Shown one piece after another: positions 1 through 11,900 of a stretch of DNA of 64,000 nt (position 1 is its first letter; each line of letters opens with the position of its first letter). The translations under genes were made by a program, and so were the position numbers. Source of the stretch: Symbiodinium sp. CCMP2592 (Eukaryota; Sar; Dinophyceae; Suessiales; Symbiodiniaceae); NCBI GenBank assembly GCA_905221615.1, contig CAJNDT010001225.1, positions 1 to 64,000 of the forward strand, given 5' to 3'. The notes below the pieces were generated by a model. That model worked only from the letters and a program-made list of their open reading frames with translations, did not search any database and was not told the DNA's origin.

Positions 1-235
1 AGCCCAGACACGAACCAGACAACAACCCGGACACGAACCCGATCACGAACCCAGATACGAACCCGACACGAACCCAAACAATAATCCAGACACGAACCCG
101 GTCGCGAACCCAAACAATAACCAGACACGAATCCGGTCGCCAACCAGATGCGAACCCGGACACTAACCCAAACACGAACCCGCACACGAACCATGAACCC
201 GGACAAGAAACACGAACCGGACCGGAACAAGATAC
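1..235. repeat. ACGAACCC(G) minisatellite
   Basis: Imperfect tandem array of short units built on ACGAACCCG, with spacers such as gacac, gatc and aaacaat. It starts at the window edge, so the array probably continues to the left. No open frame of interest crosses it. Confidence 0.8.
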
Positions 236-1080
236 GTACTGGACAAGAACCCAGAAACAATAGCGATTGAACTGCCTCGCAACTTCCGACCGTTATCTCC
301 ATACTCTTATGCGGAGCTCATATAGGATTGTATAAATGCACCGATCTTACAATTCAATCGTCAGTTGAAAGAAGAGTCTGCATGATTTCCAGACGCTCAA
401 GTATTGAAAGCATTAGGATAGCAAGGTCCAGCCGGCGATTATCAGAGAAAGTGTCCGTTATAACGCCTGTAAGAAACCTTCAGAATATATTACGACGTCA
501 AATATTTTATTTTCTTTATTTCAGTGAAATAATCACAATAGATGTTGTATAGTATTTATGCAAACATAATGAATTCTTGCGTATCAGAACAGTATACCTT
601 CAAAAAAAGGAATTAGTAAGCTGGGTAGATATAACCGAGTCGAAGTATCGAAAATAACATCTTAGGTCTAGTTAAACTATAGGTTGGCAATATATTTTCA
701 TCGAAGTCCTCCCTGAGCACGCGGTCGCCGCACTTTGGGCTCGACTGCACAGAGCATGCTGTAGTGCGACAGTGCTGCGGGGAGTGCGGGTTAAGGGTTT
801 AAGGCTCGGGTCAGGGTGAAGGTCTGACAAGGGCTCTGAAAATAGACCCATCCTAAAGAGCACGCTTAAACCTCCAAAGTCCGAGCTTCTTCATGCAATA
901 TCATCCTTCCAACATGTGGTATTGGTTTCAGCGACAAGCGTACTTGGATGAACATGTTTTGCAGCAAAACTATGGTCTAGAACGGTAGGCTGCTAGCGGA
1001 GCGCCCAGATCCTTGAAGGAGAAGTGGCTCAGACTGGCAGCTTTCGCTTGGTGGCAGCCGCACCTGGGAAGGAGGTGGCT
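236..1080. other. No gene recognised
   Basis: Unique-looking sequence with AT-rich parts around 480-660. Only short open frames occur, none with recognisable domains. I see no clear repeat beyond single telomere-like words near 790. Confidence 0.5.
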
Positions 1081-1391
1081 TGGGGTTTGGGGTTTAGGGC
1101 TTGGGGCTTAAGGGTCTCGGAGAGCTTCGGAAAATTGTTTGGTTTTGGGGAAAAAGACTTGGGTTCAGGAGTTTAGGGTTTCGGCGTGGGGCTTGTTGTG
1201 TAAGCTTGGTAGTAGGGATTAGGGATGTTGAGGGCTTTAGGGTCCTGGGTTTTGGGTTTAGGGGCTTAGGGTTTGGGGTTTAGGGTCGAAGGTTGCGTCT
1301 TTTGCAGTTCAGGGCCTGGGGCCTTGAAGCAAATCCGAAATCCCTCTAAACCCTAAACCCCTAAACACGAAATCCCTCTAAACCCTAAACA
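1081..1391. repeat. Degenerate telomere-like tract, inverted halves
   Basis: Positions 1081-1290 carry many TTTAGGG variants (GTTTAGGG, GGTTTGGGG). Positions 1341-1391 carry CCCTAAA variants, so the two halves are in opposite orientation. Predicted peptides of the GFRVLGF type here are translations of the repeat and not genes. Confidence 0.8.
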
Positions 1392-1506
1392 GTACTTCCA
1401 CCCGGACTTGGAAGCAGCGCCCAAAGCCCGTGATGACAGGAGTCAGCCCAGGAGGGTTGATGTTGCCAGGGCTTCCAGGGTCGGAGGATGGCGAGTCCCT
1501 ACAATT

Positions 1507-1618
1507 CCATATGGAAGTATCCGAAAATAGGAGAAAGTACCCTAAATGGTAGGATCCTTACTATAAGGACCCAAAATAAGGTACCCCAATTTTCGGAAAT
1601 TCCCATATCAGAGTTTCT
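1507..1618. mobile_element. MITE-like element, family D
   Basis: A palindromic element of about 112 bp. Its arms are of the type ATGGGAGTTTCCGAAAAT and its reverse complement. The core holds GTAGGATCCTTA and GGTACC. Four further copies lie in the window (5441, 7586, 19425, 39573). No coding capacity. Confidence 0.8.
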
Positions 1619-2258
1619 ACTTGAGAGCAGGTTGCCGTGGGGGCTCTTCTTGCATTATACCAAGAACCTACAACAAAAAAAAGGGTTTGGTAGGCTGAGG
1701 TAACGCGCTTGTGAAGCCTATGTATGTAGCCTTCAGTTTAGGGTTTCTAGGAGTACAAGATTCGGGCTTCGGTGGTTTCAGGGCCTGGCGCGTCTTGGGT
1801 GCAGGATTTCCGCCTGTACCTGCCGTCTAAAGTAAGGTACCTTGCTGAGTTGTCCTTTAAGCCCGATTTAAGCCCTTTGAAAATTATTTACTATTATGGT
1901 TCTCTGCAAAATAGTAAGCGGAAATTCAAAAAGATCCCAAAGGACAACCCAGCTTGTTATTTCTGCAAAGTCCGTATCAAGCAGTAGAAGTTCGTAACCC
2001 TTGCACACGACACCCGGCCCACAAAGCCCAGTGTCGTCTTGGATGTGGAGAACCTCGCCGACTTGTGCAGACGAAGAGCTGTTAATCACCGGTTTCCATC
2101 CCACACAACAGTTCTTTCTGTTGGGGTTTACCAAGTTTTCATGCATTAAGGCTTAGGATTCTAGGGCCTTGGGTTTTACAGGTTTAAGGTTTCCAGGGTT
2201 GTGGGCTCCAGGGATTTGAACTTTCACAAGGCTCTGGAATCATATTCTCCCTTTCCTC
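1619..2258. other. No gene recognised
   Basis: Contains a few telomere-like words near 1740 and 2150-2200. Short open frames on both strands show no domain. It may hold the 3' end or flank of the minus-strand RCC1-repeat gene. Confidence 0.4.
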
Positions 2259-2531
2259 TCACTTGCTAGGCAACGCCCGTTGCACATTTCGCAGCTGATG
2301 GTGTACCGCACCACTGTCGCCACCACGGTCGGCATTGCCCCAGGTGACGACAGATCCATCACCCAGGATTGCAGCAAATGCACCACGAGAAGCTTGGATC
2401 TGCTGCACATCTCGCAGCTGATCCTGTACCGCACTGCTGTCGCCACCATGGCCGGCATCACCCCAGGTGACTACAGATCCATCCCCCAGGATTGCAGCAA
2501 ACGCGCAACGCGAAGCTTGGATATTCTGCAC
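2259..2531 (-). pseudogene. RCC1-like repeat gene, 3' segment
   Basis: Continuation of the RCC1-repeat gene that starts at 3918. It encodes two more 41-residue repeats with the core ILGDGSVVTWG, then ends in a truncated repeat (NVQRALPSK, stop). It is out of frame with the segment upstream because of a 14-nt partial duplication of TGCAGAAT near 2527-2545. It could be a real exon after an unusual intron, or decay of the gene. No in-frame ATG starts it, so it should not be read as a separate protein. Confidence 0.65.
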
Positions 2532-2973
2532 TGCAGATTCTGCACATTCTTCAGCCGCTCCTGGACGGCATTACTGTCGCCACCGAGGTCGGGACTGCCC
2601 CAGGTGACCACGGATCCATCACCGAGGATTGCAGCAAATGCAGCACATGAAGATTGGATCTGCTGCACATCTCGCAGCTGTACCGGACTGCTGAAACCAT
2701 AGGGCAAACCCCAAGTGACCACAGATCCATCACGCAGGATTGCAGCAAATACCCCAGCAGAAGCTTGGATCTTCTGCACGCCTCGCAGCTGATCCTGCAC
2801 CGCACTGCTGTCTCCACCATGGTGGACATCACCCCAGGTGACCACAGATCCATCGCCCAGGATTGCGACAAATGCCCGACTAGAAGCCTGGATCTGCTTC
2901 ACATTCTTCAGCCGCTCCTGGACGAGCCTGCTGTCGCCACCGTCGTCGGCATGACCCCAGGTGACAACAGATC
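2532..2973 (-). pseudogene. RCC1-like repeat gene, middle segment
   Basis: Three RCC1-like repeats in a frame shifted relative to the upstream segment. The shift comes from one missing C in the otherwise invariant word AGATCCATCACCC (read on the plus strand) at about 2973. One repeat here is shortened in frame (WGLPYGFSSPVQLRDVQ). After about 2545 the frame is lost again. Either this is a decaying copy or the frame changes are sequencing errors; reads across 2973 would decide. Confidence 0.65.
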
Positions 2974-3918
2974 ATCACCCAAGAATACAGCAAATGCAAA
3001 GGCATTTGCCTGGATCTGTTGTACATTCTTCAGCTGCTTCTGTCCGGAATGGTTGCCACCGGTCCACGCACCCCAGGTGAAAACGGATCCATCACCGAGG
3101 ATGGCAGCAAATGCACCATAATGAGAAGCTTGAATCTGTTGCACATCTCTCAGCTGATCCCGTACCGCACTGCAGTCGCCACCACATTCGGCATCACCCC
3201 AGGTGACCACAGATCCATCACCCAGGATTGCAGCAAATGCGCGATCAGAAGCTCGGATCTGCTGCACATCTCGCAGCTGATCCTGCACCGCAGTGCTGTC
3301 GCCACCATAGCCGGCATCACCCCAGGTGACTACAGATCCATCCCCCAGGATTGAAGCAAAGGCTTTCTCCGAAGCTTGGATCTGGCGCACATTCCTGTGC
3401 TGCTCCTGGACGGCACTGCTGTCGCCACCATGGTCGGCCCTACCCCAGGAGACCACAGATCCATCACCCAGGAGCGCGGCAAACGCAGAGAAGATACCGT
3501 GCCTGCTGGCTGTAAGCTGGACTTGGTTTACATGCAGGGTGAGCACGTCTCCACTCTTCAACTTCGCTTCTGTGACAGTTTGCGCGTCGCCAAGCACCTC
3601 TCCAGAAGAATTCAGCAGCCTTCCTCTACCCGCGGCCAGGGCACTCTGGGCACATTGCTTCAATGACTCAATGGATGCATCCGCCTCCACTTCCAAAGAC
3701 ACACTCTTGCCGCTGAGCAGATGCACATCCACGAAAATCGACGCGTCGCTGTCAAAGGTTATTTCGAGACGGGCGTCTGTTCCAGTTTGGTTCACGATCA
3801 CAAAGTAATCTGAGCAATCGCGAGGTTGAGCAAGTTCGAGACCACGTTCATCCAAGAAGATGAAGTCCGCTGCAGATGGACACTGCGTCTGCTGGCTGCC
3901 CCGGACGACTTCGGCCAT
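2908..3918 (-). CDS. Ubiquitin-like domain plus RCC1-like repeats
   Basis: The open frame runs from 3999, but the first ATG is at 3918, which I take as the start unless an upstream exon exists. Numbering from 3999, residues 88-160 look like a ubiquitin-like fold (IFVDVHLLSGKSVSLEVEAD, then a helix and ...DVLTLHV). From residue 172 there are 41-residue repeats with the core AFAAILGDGSVVTWGDA, matching the 'dG.vvtWG' signature of RCC1 propeller blades. About ten repeats occur when the two downstream shifted segments are counted. Genes of this architecture are often annotated in dinoflagellates as HERC-like E3 ligases, but no HECT domain is visible here, so enzymatic function is not supported. 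A role in protein-protein binding is an inference. CCCTAAA-type repeats lie directly upstream (4040 onward). Confidence 0.75.
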   Translation of the reverse strand: MAEVVRGSQQTQCPSAADFIFLDERGLELAQPRDCSDYFVIVNQTGTDARLEITFDSDASIFVDVHLLSGKSVSLEVEADASIESLKQCAQSALAAGRGRLLNSSGEVLGDAQTVTEAKLKSGDVLTLHVNQVQLTASRHGIFSAFAALLGDGSVVSWGRADHGGDSSAVQEQHRNVRQIQASEKAFASILGDGSVVTWGDAGYGGDSTAVQDQLRDVQQIRASDRAFAAILGDGSVVTWGDAECGGDCSAVRDQLRDVQQIQASHYGAFAAILGDGSVFTWGAWTGGNHSGQKQLKNVQQIQANAFAFAVFLGDDLLSPGVMPTTVATAGSSRSG

Positions 3919-4045
3919 CACACACCGTGTTGAGAGCGAGCATGCATGCTGAAGTCGTGAGAAAGAACCACGAGTATCTTGCAATTGCACGATGGCCACT
4001 AGTTATTGTTGCTACAAGTGGGAAGTTGTTAAGCTGACGTCTCAT

Positions 4046-5440
4046 GCTGAACCCTAAACCCCTAAAAACCCTGAACCCCTAAACCCCAAATCCAAAACCA
4101 CCGACAAACCCTACACATCCACAGAAATCGACATGATTCTTGGGGTGGCAGCTGAACCGCACAGCCCGCGGCCAAGCATGGCTCTTAGCCTTAAAACCCT
4201 AAACCCTGAAATAAAATCCCACAGGCCTAACCAAAAGGTTCTGCGAACCTCCTTGCAACAGGATCCTTAGCAGCGCTTAAGAATTGTAGGCGATGCGTCT
4301 TTGCGGTCTTATTATCCAGAGCCCTTAATCCTAAACCCTAAAGGAAGGTGTACTAGGAATTCTGAGTTTAGGGTGTAGTTTGGGGTTCCTTTTCTGGGAC
4401 CTAGCGGTTTTACGGTTTCGGCTTTAGGTAACTTCAGCTCTACCGGCCTGATCTCGTATTATGCAGGCCACAAAACCTCTTGATGCTAGGTGCACGATTT
4501 AGGCTTTGTTCGGGGTTTAGAGTTCGTAAAGGATCAGAGATCAGGGAGCATGGCAAATAGCTGATGATTAGGGTGAGGAATACCAGAAACGCTTCCGATA
4601 CTCATCACTCGAGCTGGACATAGGTACCCTAAGCCCTAAACCTCGAAACGCAAGGATTCAGCAAGCCCTGAACCGCAACTGCCTACCTCGAGAATGCTGA
4701 ATCCTACCCTATTCTTGGGACGCATCGGCCCCAGAAAAGCCAGGGGTTTTAGCCGCCCCCTATGTCGAATCACCCCTTCGTCTTAGGGCACTTAACGAAG
4801 CCCTAAACTTTCCTAAACCCTAGTTCTAAACAATGCAGGTACACTGCCAAAAGGGCCTGCGGGCGTCACGAGGGTCTCCTGCTGCATTGCATCCTGGCTC
4901 GCGTACGAGAGTTTTTATGTGAGCCTTTAGGTTTTTTTCAGCACATTTTTCCGCCTGCCTATACTGTCTAAGCCGACAGCTTTTAGGTTTAGGGTTGTGC
5001 ACTTCTGAAATGGGATTGCAATTTTTGAACGGGCCAAACAGCACTTCAACTGTGGTTGTCTATCAGACAATCATTGGAATTCAACGGGGTTCCAAAAAAA
5101 TTTAAGGCGAAAAGGCTAGCGGCCAGTGTTAGTATAAACCCTTGATTTAGATCCCGCCTATCAAGATAGCGATCTCAAAGTTAAGGAATTGAAATAACTC
5201 CATTTAGCTGACGATCTATTCGTCACGGGTTCACGATACTTTCTGTGCTATAATACACCCAACAACCCTATTCTGCTTGTCAAGGATACTCAACCCCTGT
5301 ATACCCCTCATAACCCCTAACTCTGGATTTCCCGCCATGACTCGCGGATAGTCTTAACCCACAAGGTATTAACCCCTTGAAACCCCCAATGCCCCCCAAT
5401 GTACGGGCCTTATCTAGTAACTAGTAGAATACGGTTGCCG
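4046..5440. other. Non-coding, scattered telomere-like words
   Basis: Short CCCTAAA/TTTAGGG clusters near 4050-4100, 4195-4210, 4330-4440, 4625-4680 and 4800-4830 are separated by unique sequence. No open frame with recognisable features. Confidence 0.5.
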
Positions 5441-5552
5441 GATATGGGAGTCTCCGACTATGGGGGGCCCTAATATAGTACCCTAAATAGTAGGATCCTT
5501 ATTTTGAGGGTCCCAAAATAAGGTACCCCTAATTTTCGGAAACTCCCATATG
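5441..5552. mobile_element. MITE-like element, family D
   Basis: Arms GATATGGGAGTCTCCGA and TCGGAAACTCCCATATG. Core with CCCTAAATAGTAGGATCC and GGTACC, as in the other family D copies. Confidence 0.85.
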
Positions 5553-5658
5553 TTGGAGTAGAAAGTTAACTTCAAATTCAGCCCCTCGGCCGGAATCGAC
5601 CGCTGCCGCAAACCCTGAGGCGACGGTGTACAGCCCTGACGGGCCAAACCTTAAACCC

Positions 5659-5774
5659 GTACTTCGAGGATCATGGGACTTAGTAAGTAAGGTTATAAGT
5701 ACCCTAATTGGGGTTATAAGTATAGTTACCCCAATTACAACTCTAGTTACTAAGTCCCATGATCCTTTAAGTAG
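5659..5774. mobile_element. MITE-like element, family C
   Basis: Terminal inverted repeats of the type GGATCATGGGACTTAGTAA and its complement end the element on both sides. The core is AT-rich with repeated GGGTTATAAGTA words. Related copies start at 23026, 28401, 25516, 34291 and 57052. Confidence 0.85.
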
Positions 5775-6515
5775 GCCTGAACCCCGACCACCCTAAACCC
5801 TAACCTTGCGCCCCAAAGCTGCCAAAGGTCATAGTCCCCGTCCAGCCCATGTAGCAGGATGCTAAGCAAAAGGGCCTAACTGGGATTTACAACAAGTCAC
5901 GAGTGTAGTTGTAGGATATACTTTTTGTGGTGGCTTTTATCTGAATGTTCTTAAAGGGGTGGGGCAAAGGTCTTTGAAAGGACGAGCCTATGTGGAAAAC
6001 GCCATCACCTAAGCAGATCCTACGCAAGAAGGGAACCTACCGAAGGGCTGGCGTAATACACAGGCCGGCAATAATTCGAACAAGGTTCGGTTTGTGGCTG
6101 GCGAGGGAGTGCGATGTGTGGTATAGTTTTGCTTAGAACCCAGGGATTTAGTATTAGTACTTATAGTGAACTCAGTATAGAGGCTTAATGATTAGAACTA
6201 TTTTTCAGGGATCAGAAATTGGTGGGGTGCGCTCTAGTATACTAGTATAGGGACTTGAAGCGGATACTTTTACAAGCTTCTGAGACAGCTGATTTGAACA
6301 AGTTGTTTTTTGCAAGCTAGGGGTGCCTGGAGATTCACTATTATACTCGAGCTTTAAGGCCCGTGACTTTAGGGCGAGCTTTTGTAATTACAGCTCAGAG
6401 TGTTCAGGGGCTGTTCGACACTAGGGTTTAAGGCATAAGGTTCAGGGCTGGAAAGGTTGGGGTTCTGGTTCAGGCTTTAAAGTGGCCCTCCTGTAGAATA
6501 CTAGTTTGAAACGAC
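5775..6515. other. No gene recognised
   Basis: Mostly unique sequence, AT-rich around 6120-6260, with a few telomere-like words after 6420. No supported gene. Confidence 0.45.
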
Positions 6516-6792
6516 CACCCTAAGCACTAAACCCCTAAACCCTAAATCCTAAATCCCTAAATCCCCAAATCTCTAAACCTTTCTAAACCCCTAAATCCCT
6601 AAATCCTCAAATCTCGAGACCCTAAATCCCTAAACCCCTAAACCCTAAATCCTCAAATCTCTAAACCCTGAATCCCTGAATCCTCAAATCTCTAAACCCT
6701 AAATCCCTAAATCCTCAAATCTCTAAACCCTATATCCCTAAATCCTCAAACCTCTAAACCCTAAATCCCTAAATCCTCAAATCTCTAAACTT
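6516..6792. repeat. Telomere-like array (CCCTAAA variants)
   Basis: Near-continuous tandem of CCCTAAA, CCCTAAAT and CCTCAAATCTCTAAA variants. The higher-order unit is roughly CTAAATCCTCAAATCTCTAAA, so it is a diverged, amplified interstitial telomeric array and not a chromosome end. Confidence 0.9.
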
Positions 6793-6887
6793 TAATACCC
6801 AACTGTTGCTATCTTACCGGAGTTGCCGCTACAGATACGATGAGAAAGGAAGGGTGTAGTGATTCGGTTGATGTTATAAATCCTAGG

Positions 6888-6955
6888 GTTCCTTTAAAGG
6901 GATCTATAAGGGTACCTTTAAGGGGTTCCTTTAAGGGATCTATAGGTTTTAGGTT
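6888..6955. repeat. Family L palindromic motif (CCTTTAAAGGGATCTATA)
   Basis: Tandem or inverted copies of GGTTCCTTTAAAGGGATCTATAA-type sequence with an internal TTTAAA palindrome. The same motif followed by a family B element recurs at 30953-31128, so the pair forms a composite unit. Confidence 0.8.
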
Positions 6956-6958
6956 TAG

Positions 6959-7058
6959 GGTTGATGATATAAATCCCGCATTACCCATAATAAGGAATAT
7001 ACCGTAATTCCCATAGTTTAGGGTCCTTAAGGTAATGCAGGATTTATATCATCCACCG
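6959..7058. mobile_element. MITE-like fold-back, family B
   Basis: Left arm GGTTGATGATATAAATCC and right arm GGATTTATATCATCCACCG. The core carries GGAATATACC and TAGTTTAGGGTCCTTAAGG. It lies directly after family L sequence. Confidence 0.9.
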
Positions 7059-7585
7059 CTAGGCCAGGGCTTTTGTTTGGGAAGGGGAGGGGCAATGCTG
7101 CAAATGCGACGAAGGACGAAGGACCCTAAGGCATACCAGTTCTAGTTGTTCTAGCCACGTCTTATGCAGGTCTTGGGTCCTGCAGGCTTCAATGGCACCC
7201 AGTCTGCCTGGAGTTTGCTGAAGAAGTCGTGGACCACGCCGGTCATACTAATCCTCGCAAAAGCAGAGACTCCAACACCTCCAAATCAAGGAATTGATCT
7301 GAAACCATAGCAAGGATCCGTGACGAGGGACTCTTAAGTACGGAGTCGTCGTGAGAGTCTATCATGGACCGTTCCATAGGGCCGTAGGAACCGACTCACC
7401 GTCAGAATGTTCTGATGTCTTAAGTCTTGTATAAACGTTGTACTACCGTAATGGAGCTTGGATTTGAAATCCATAAGTTCTACCTGCAGCCCCCCCCCCA
7501 AAAACCAACCCTTTTACGGAACCCCAGAAAATTAGGTTCTTGGGCTACCGGTAGCTTAAACTGGCCTTCGCTTTGGCAAGCTACA
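7059..7585. other. No gene recognised
   Basis: Unique sequence with a C tract near 7488-7500. No supported gene. Confidence 0.4.
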
Positions 7586-7701
7586 AATGGGAGTTTCCGA
7601 AAATAGGGGACTCTAATATGGTACCCTAAAAAAATAGTAGGATCCTTATTCTGACGACCCCAAAATGAGGTACCCCCTAAAAAACGGAAAATTCCACATG
7701 G
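7586..7701. mobile_element. MITE-like element, family D
   Basis: Left arm ATGGGAGTTTCCGAAAAT, right arm less well preserved (ACGGAAAATTCCACAT). An A tract expands the core relative to the copy at 5441. Confidence 0.85.
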
Positions 7702-7805
7702 AGAGGTCATATGGTTTAGGTTTCGAAGCCTTTTTGTCCCAGCTTGTTGAGGCATCGCTGAGTTGCAAGAAGCTAAGCTAGCGGTTTAGGGTTGCTAAGT
7801 CCATT

Positions 7806-7926
7806 CCGCAAGCCCCGAACCCTAAACCCTAAACCCCTAAACCCTAAACCCCTAAACCCTACACCCCTAAACCCGAAACCCCTAAACCCCTAAACCCAAA
7901 ACCCCTAAACCCTAAACCCAATGCCC
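7806..7926. repeat. Telomere-like array (CCCTAAA)
   Basis: About 15 tandem CCCTAAA/CCCCTAAA units, among the purer interstitial arrays in the first 10 kb. Confidence 0.92.
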
Positions 7927-8058
7927 CAAGGCCTGAACTCCACATGCAGGCAGAGTGCACGCGAGCACGAAGATCGTAGAAGGGTTGGCAGGACAGCACC
8001 TGCTAGATCTGAACAGTATGGGGCCTGCATAAAAAAACCAGCATCATTTGTAGGGTTC

Positions 8059-8108
8059 CACGGTTTTGAGTTTAGGGTTTAGGGTTTTAGGGGTTGAGGG
8101 TTTAGTCT
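8059..8108. repeat. Short telomere-like tract (TTTAGGG)
   Basis: Several TTTAGGG and TTTTAGGGG units in the orientation opposite to the array at 7806. Confidence 0.75.
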
Positions 8109-8256
8109 TATATGTAAACAGCCTGGAAATGGCTTTGCTAATTGTCCACGCTTCCATACACCTTCAAAGGCAGGGATTTAAGTACTGAGGAACCATTCAA
8201 CACCCCAAGCAACACATTTTTGGCTAAGGTTGATGATATTCACCCACACATACAAG

Positions 8257-8963
8257 TCAACGTAGGAAACCATGCAAGAGCGGCCGTGACGGGACTTTGA
8301 TGGTTAACATGGCGTTGTTCGGGACTCCCCCCTCACAAGAAAACATCAAGGGGACCCCCAAACTATCGCTTTTTAGGGCGAGAGCACAAAACTTGGAGTC
8401 TCCGCTTTGCTGGTACGCATACCCAGCCCCAAAATGCATCTCAGGTTCCACATGAGTGAAAAACTTCGCTGCTCCTTTGCTGAATTTCTTGCCTGGCCCA
8501 TACGGTATAGCACGCAACGCCGGTCTCAACACCAGCAAACTGTTGCCCAGGGTTTGGTAGGTATGTTACAGGCAAATTCCTGGGCCAATAACTTTGATCA
8601 GATTGTCCGGAGCACCAAGAACGATGTGCTTGCTTGATCCTTTTCAATCCCTGCAAAACGCACATCATAACCCCGGGTGAAAGTCTGCAAACCCCGGAAA
8701 GGCTCTAACCCCAACTCCCTGTCCTCTTGTGCTGCCTTAAACGAGCAAGCATGACTCCTTGTCTTGTAGATCCTCAAGCAAGCAGACAACTGCCAAAAAG
8801 GGAAACAACAAAACACAAACAACACCCAAGATCCTGAACCCACCTCCGTGAGCAAGTAAGACTCCCAGCGTGTATTCTCCTGCGCCGGATCCGTAAATTT
8901 AACGTACGGGCCTTCATGCATAGAAAAAGGTTGTCGGATTACATTGTAGACTGTGTAGTACAT
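8257..8963 (-). other. Repeat-poor, ORF-rich island, no recognised product
   Basis: Free of telomere-like repeats and with overlapping minus-strand open frames (8598-8963 with 121 codons, 8441-8668, 8257-8538). The peptides show no known domain, and no frame dominates. It could be decayed coding sequence or an old transposon. The word GTAAATTTAACGTACGGGCC near 8895 resembles one near 33653, which favours a dispersed repeat. Confidence 0.25.
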
Positions 8964-11900
8964 AAAGGTTGTACTATGTTCAAGCAGGATACAATGTATT
9001 CCGACCTATGTATTGAATGTTTGTTGGCTTCACACCTGTTGATTTTATAATTGATATTATTTCAAATGTTCATCTGCAGCATGCTTGTTTCTGTTGTTAA
9101 TAATCTTACTAGTTTCATTAACAGTACAGTAGCATTAGTATGGTTACCATAACTGTTCTTTTTGCCATTTCTGAGAACTCTGGCTTACGGAGTTTTGACC
9201 GGCTGTCTTGGCTCCAGCCGAAGCTTTGAGCACTTTGAAGCCTAAGGTTGAGGGGTTTAGGGTTTAAGGGTTTGTTACAGGGTTAGGGTTTGAGGTCCGC
9301 TACAACTGGAGATCCCTGTTAAGATCCCTATACAGCCGGCATTATTAATCAGTGGTCTGCAATACCAAAGTGCTTCGAGACACAACAATATGTCAACCAC
9401 ATAAGCCCCGTAAGCTCCTTAGCCAGGCAAACCTTGAAAACAACCTCTAAACCCAAACCCAAATCCAAAACCTTAAACCCAAACCCTAAACCCTAAGCCA
9501 AAACCCTAAACCCTAAATCCAAATCCCTGTCCAGGATGTCGCTGAGTCGTTCCAGTGTGCCTTCCAGTTGCGCCTGGCAGTCTGCTTAACGAATTCTTAA
9601 GGCCTCAGGGTTTGGGCCTTAGGGTTTAGGGTTTAAGCCTATAATATAGTACCCTTTTAGATCCTTTTTGAGGATCCCTTTAAAGGAACCCTTACTAATT
9701 ATTAAGGCCCCTATACTAACATAACTAGCATAACTGTCTGGTTCTTAGCAAGTAATGAGGCACTGGATCCCCTACGAGAGTGCCTTAAGGTCCCCCCTGT
9801 AGCAGTCCCAATAACCCACCCCCCATTCCCTACTAAGAACCAGGCAGTTAAAGGATCATGAGACTAAGTACCTGGAATTATCCATAAAGTAACTGTATAT
9901 ACTTGTAATTACGTATAAGCCCAACTAATGTCCCTGATCCTCCAAGTAGGGCTAGGGGTTTAGGGCCCATGGACTAGGGATGAGCTAAGTGCAAGGGTCT
10001 GCAACATAGGTGACTTTACCACGGCACTGCTCCGCAAAAACCCCGTCTATACACATGCAAATACAGTGATGCACCGAAGCTGGACTATTTCTAGATGGCA
10101 GCACGCTAGCCCTTAAGCCTTAAACCCTAAACCTTAAACCGCATATCCTAAACCCGTGACGGATGCCCGTTTTTGCCATGAAGGGCTGGGAGTGCCTACC
10201 TGATGGAATTCGAAAAGCTTTCGCTGGTCAGCGGCGTAGGTGGCGAAGAAGCCTTGCAAGCTTCAACTCCTTCTACTTACAAGGTTACGTAGGGGTTTAA
10301 GGCCCAAAGGTTTAGGGTGAAGGGTTTGGGGTTAAGGGTTCAAGGTTTAGGGTCCAGGGATCCGAAACCGTAAACCCGACTGGGGGTATTCTAAACCCGA
10401 CACCCTAAGGCTTGGGCTCGCTTTCTGTTAAGGGTCACCGTGGCCAGGGTTGATGCTCTTCTTCTTTGCCTCCGTGAATATATGAGTAGTGGTAACATAC
10501 AGAACCAGCAGGGAACAGTTTTCGGCCCCTCAAAAGTGGGACGCATGGTTTGGCTACAAGATTCTGGGGTGGAGAACTTTAAGGTTTGGGGTTTAGGGGT
10601 TTGGGGTCCAAGCTAGGCTCTCAACGAATAGGGTTTAGAGTTTGAGGGATTTGGGGTGCACAATAACCAGCAGGTGCGTAAAGATGCGTAAAGGGCACCA
10701 TGTTGAGATGGCCGCCAGCAGCCTATCCCTTCATGGGCTAGGAGGCTTATGCAACACGTGAATTTACCTGGGCCCTCTCGGTTTTGTATTGCGCAAATCT
10801 CTGTATGGGGTTCCATAGACCTGTCCGGAGAGCGCGCGGGAACTACGTACTACAATCTTAATGCCCGAAACCGACCGACAGCTACAGGGGCAAATCGCGG
10901 GTCATGCGACTGAGATGCTTGAAAGTTGGCGGCCAGAAGCATTTTCGAACAAAGTGCCTCAACATAGATCCCGCCTAGAATGGTCCTGGTATCAGGATCC
11001 CTGAACAAGATACGCCAAACTGTAGGATACACGCTAAACCCTGACGCTACAGTAAAACCCTTGAACCTCCTAATTAAACCCCTGAACCTTGGACCCTAAA
11101 CCTGAAACCGTGGTTCCTAAGCCTTGAACCCTAAACCCTAATCCTTAAACCCTTGAACCCCCGGACCCCAAACCACTCCTTCAGGAAATTTTGGGCCAAG
11201 CGACCGTAGGCGTATGTCCACTTGAGGAAGCGCCTCACCAAGTTGCATCTTTACTATAACACCCTTAGAACCGTGATAAAACAAATATTTTTCATAACAA
11301 GTATTTTTAATGCTCTCTTGGGCTTTATACGAACAAAAAGCAAAAACAATTCCAAAGGAGACTATAGTCTAGTGTAGGGGCCTTTGAACGTTAGGATTCA
11401 GAGGTTTAGAACAGGGTTTTGGGTCTGTTATATTATTCTCTAATTGGATTTGAGGAACCCTGAGGCATAGTATTGGCAATTATTCTGACCCGTATTTCAG
11501 GGTTTAGGGAGCTCCCTCTGCATGGAGCCGAGATCAGGGTCTACAGTAGGGTTTTAGGGGTTTCGATGGGCGTTTTCTGGGGTCTATGGTCGTATGGTTG
11601 ATTTCAACGGTTTCGGGGTTAAGGGCGGGGCTTAAGTACCCCATCCCTGCAATCGTAATGGTCCAAGTATATATTCAAAACACTGCATACGTGAGCACAA
11701 GGGCTTCCTTGATCGACGCTTCTAGAGAGCTGCAAACGCTTGCCTACTCCGACCCCGAATGTGCGGATTCATGCCTATTACGGGGCCGTAACAGTTGTAA
11801 TAGGGCTTGGGGGTATACTACATACGGTACAAATATAACACTGAACCGAAAGGAACAGTACTGCAGTAGAGTTCTTAGACCCCTACATCAAGGATCAGGA

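Noticed and set aside
1101..1283. GFRVLGF-type peptide frames here and at several other places
   Set aside because: They are translations of TTTAGGG repeats.
2280..3808. Plus-strand frames opposite the RCC1-repeat gene
   Set aside because: Repeated antisense translations of the 123-bp repeat. The minus strand gives the recognisable domain.
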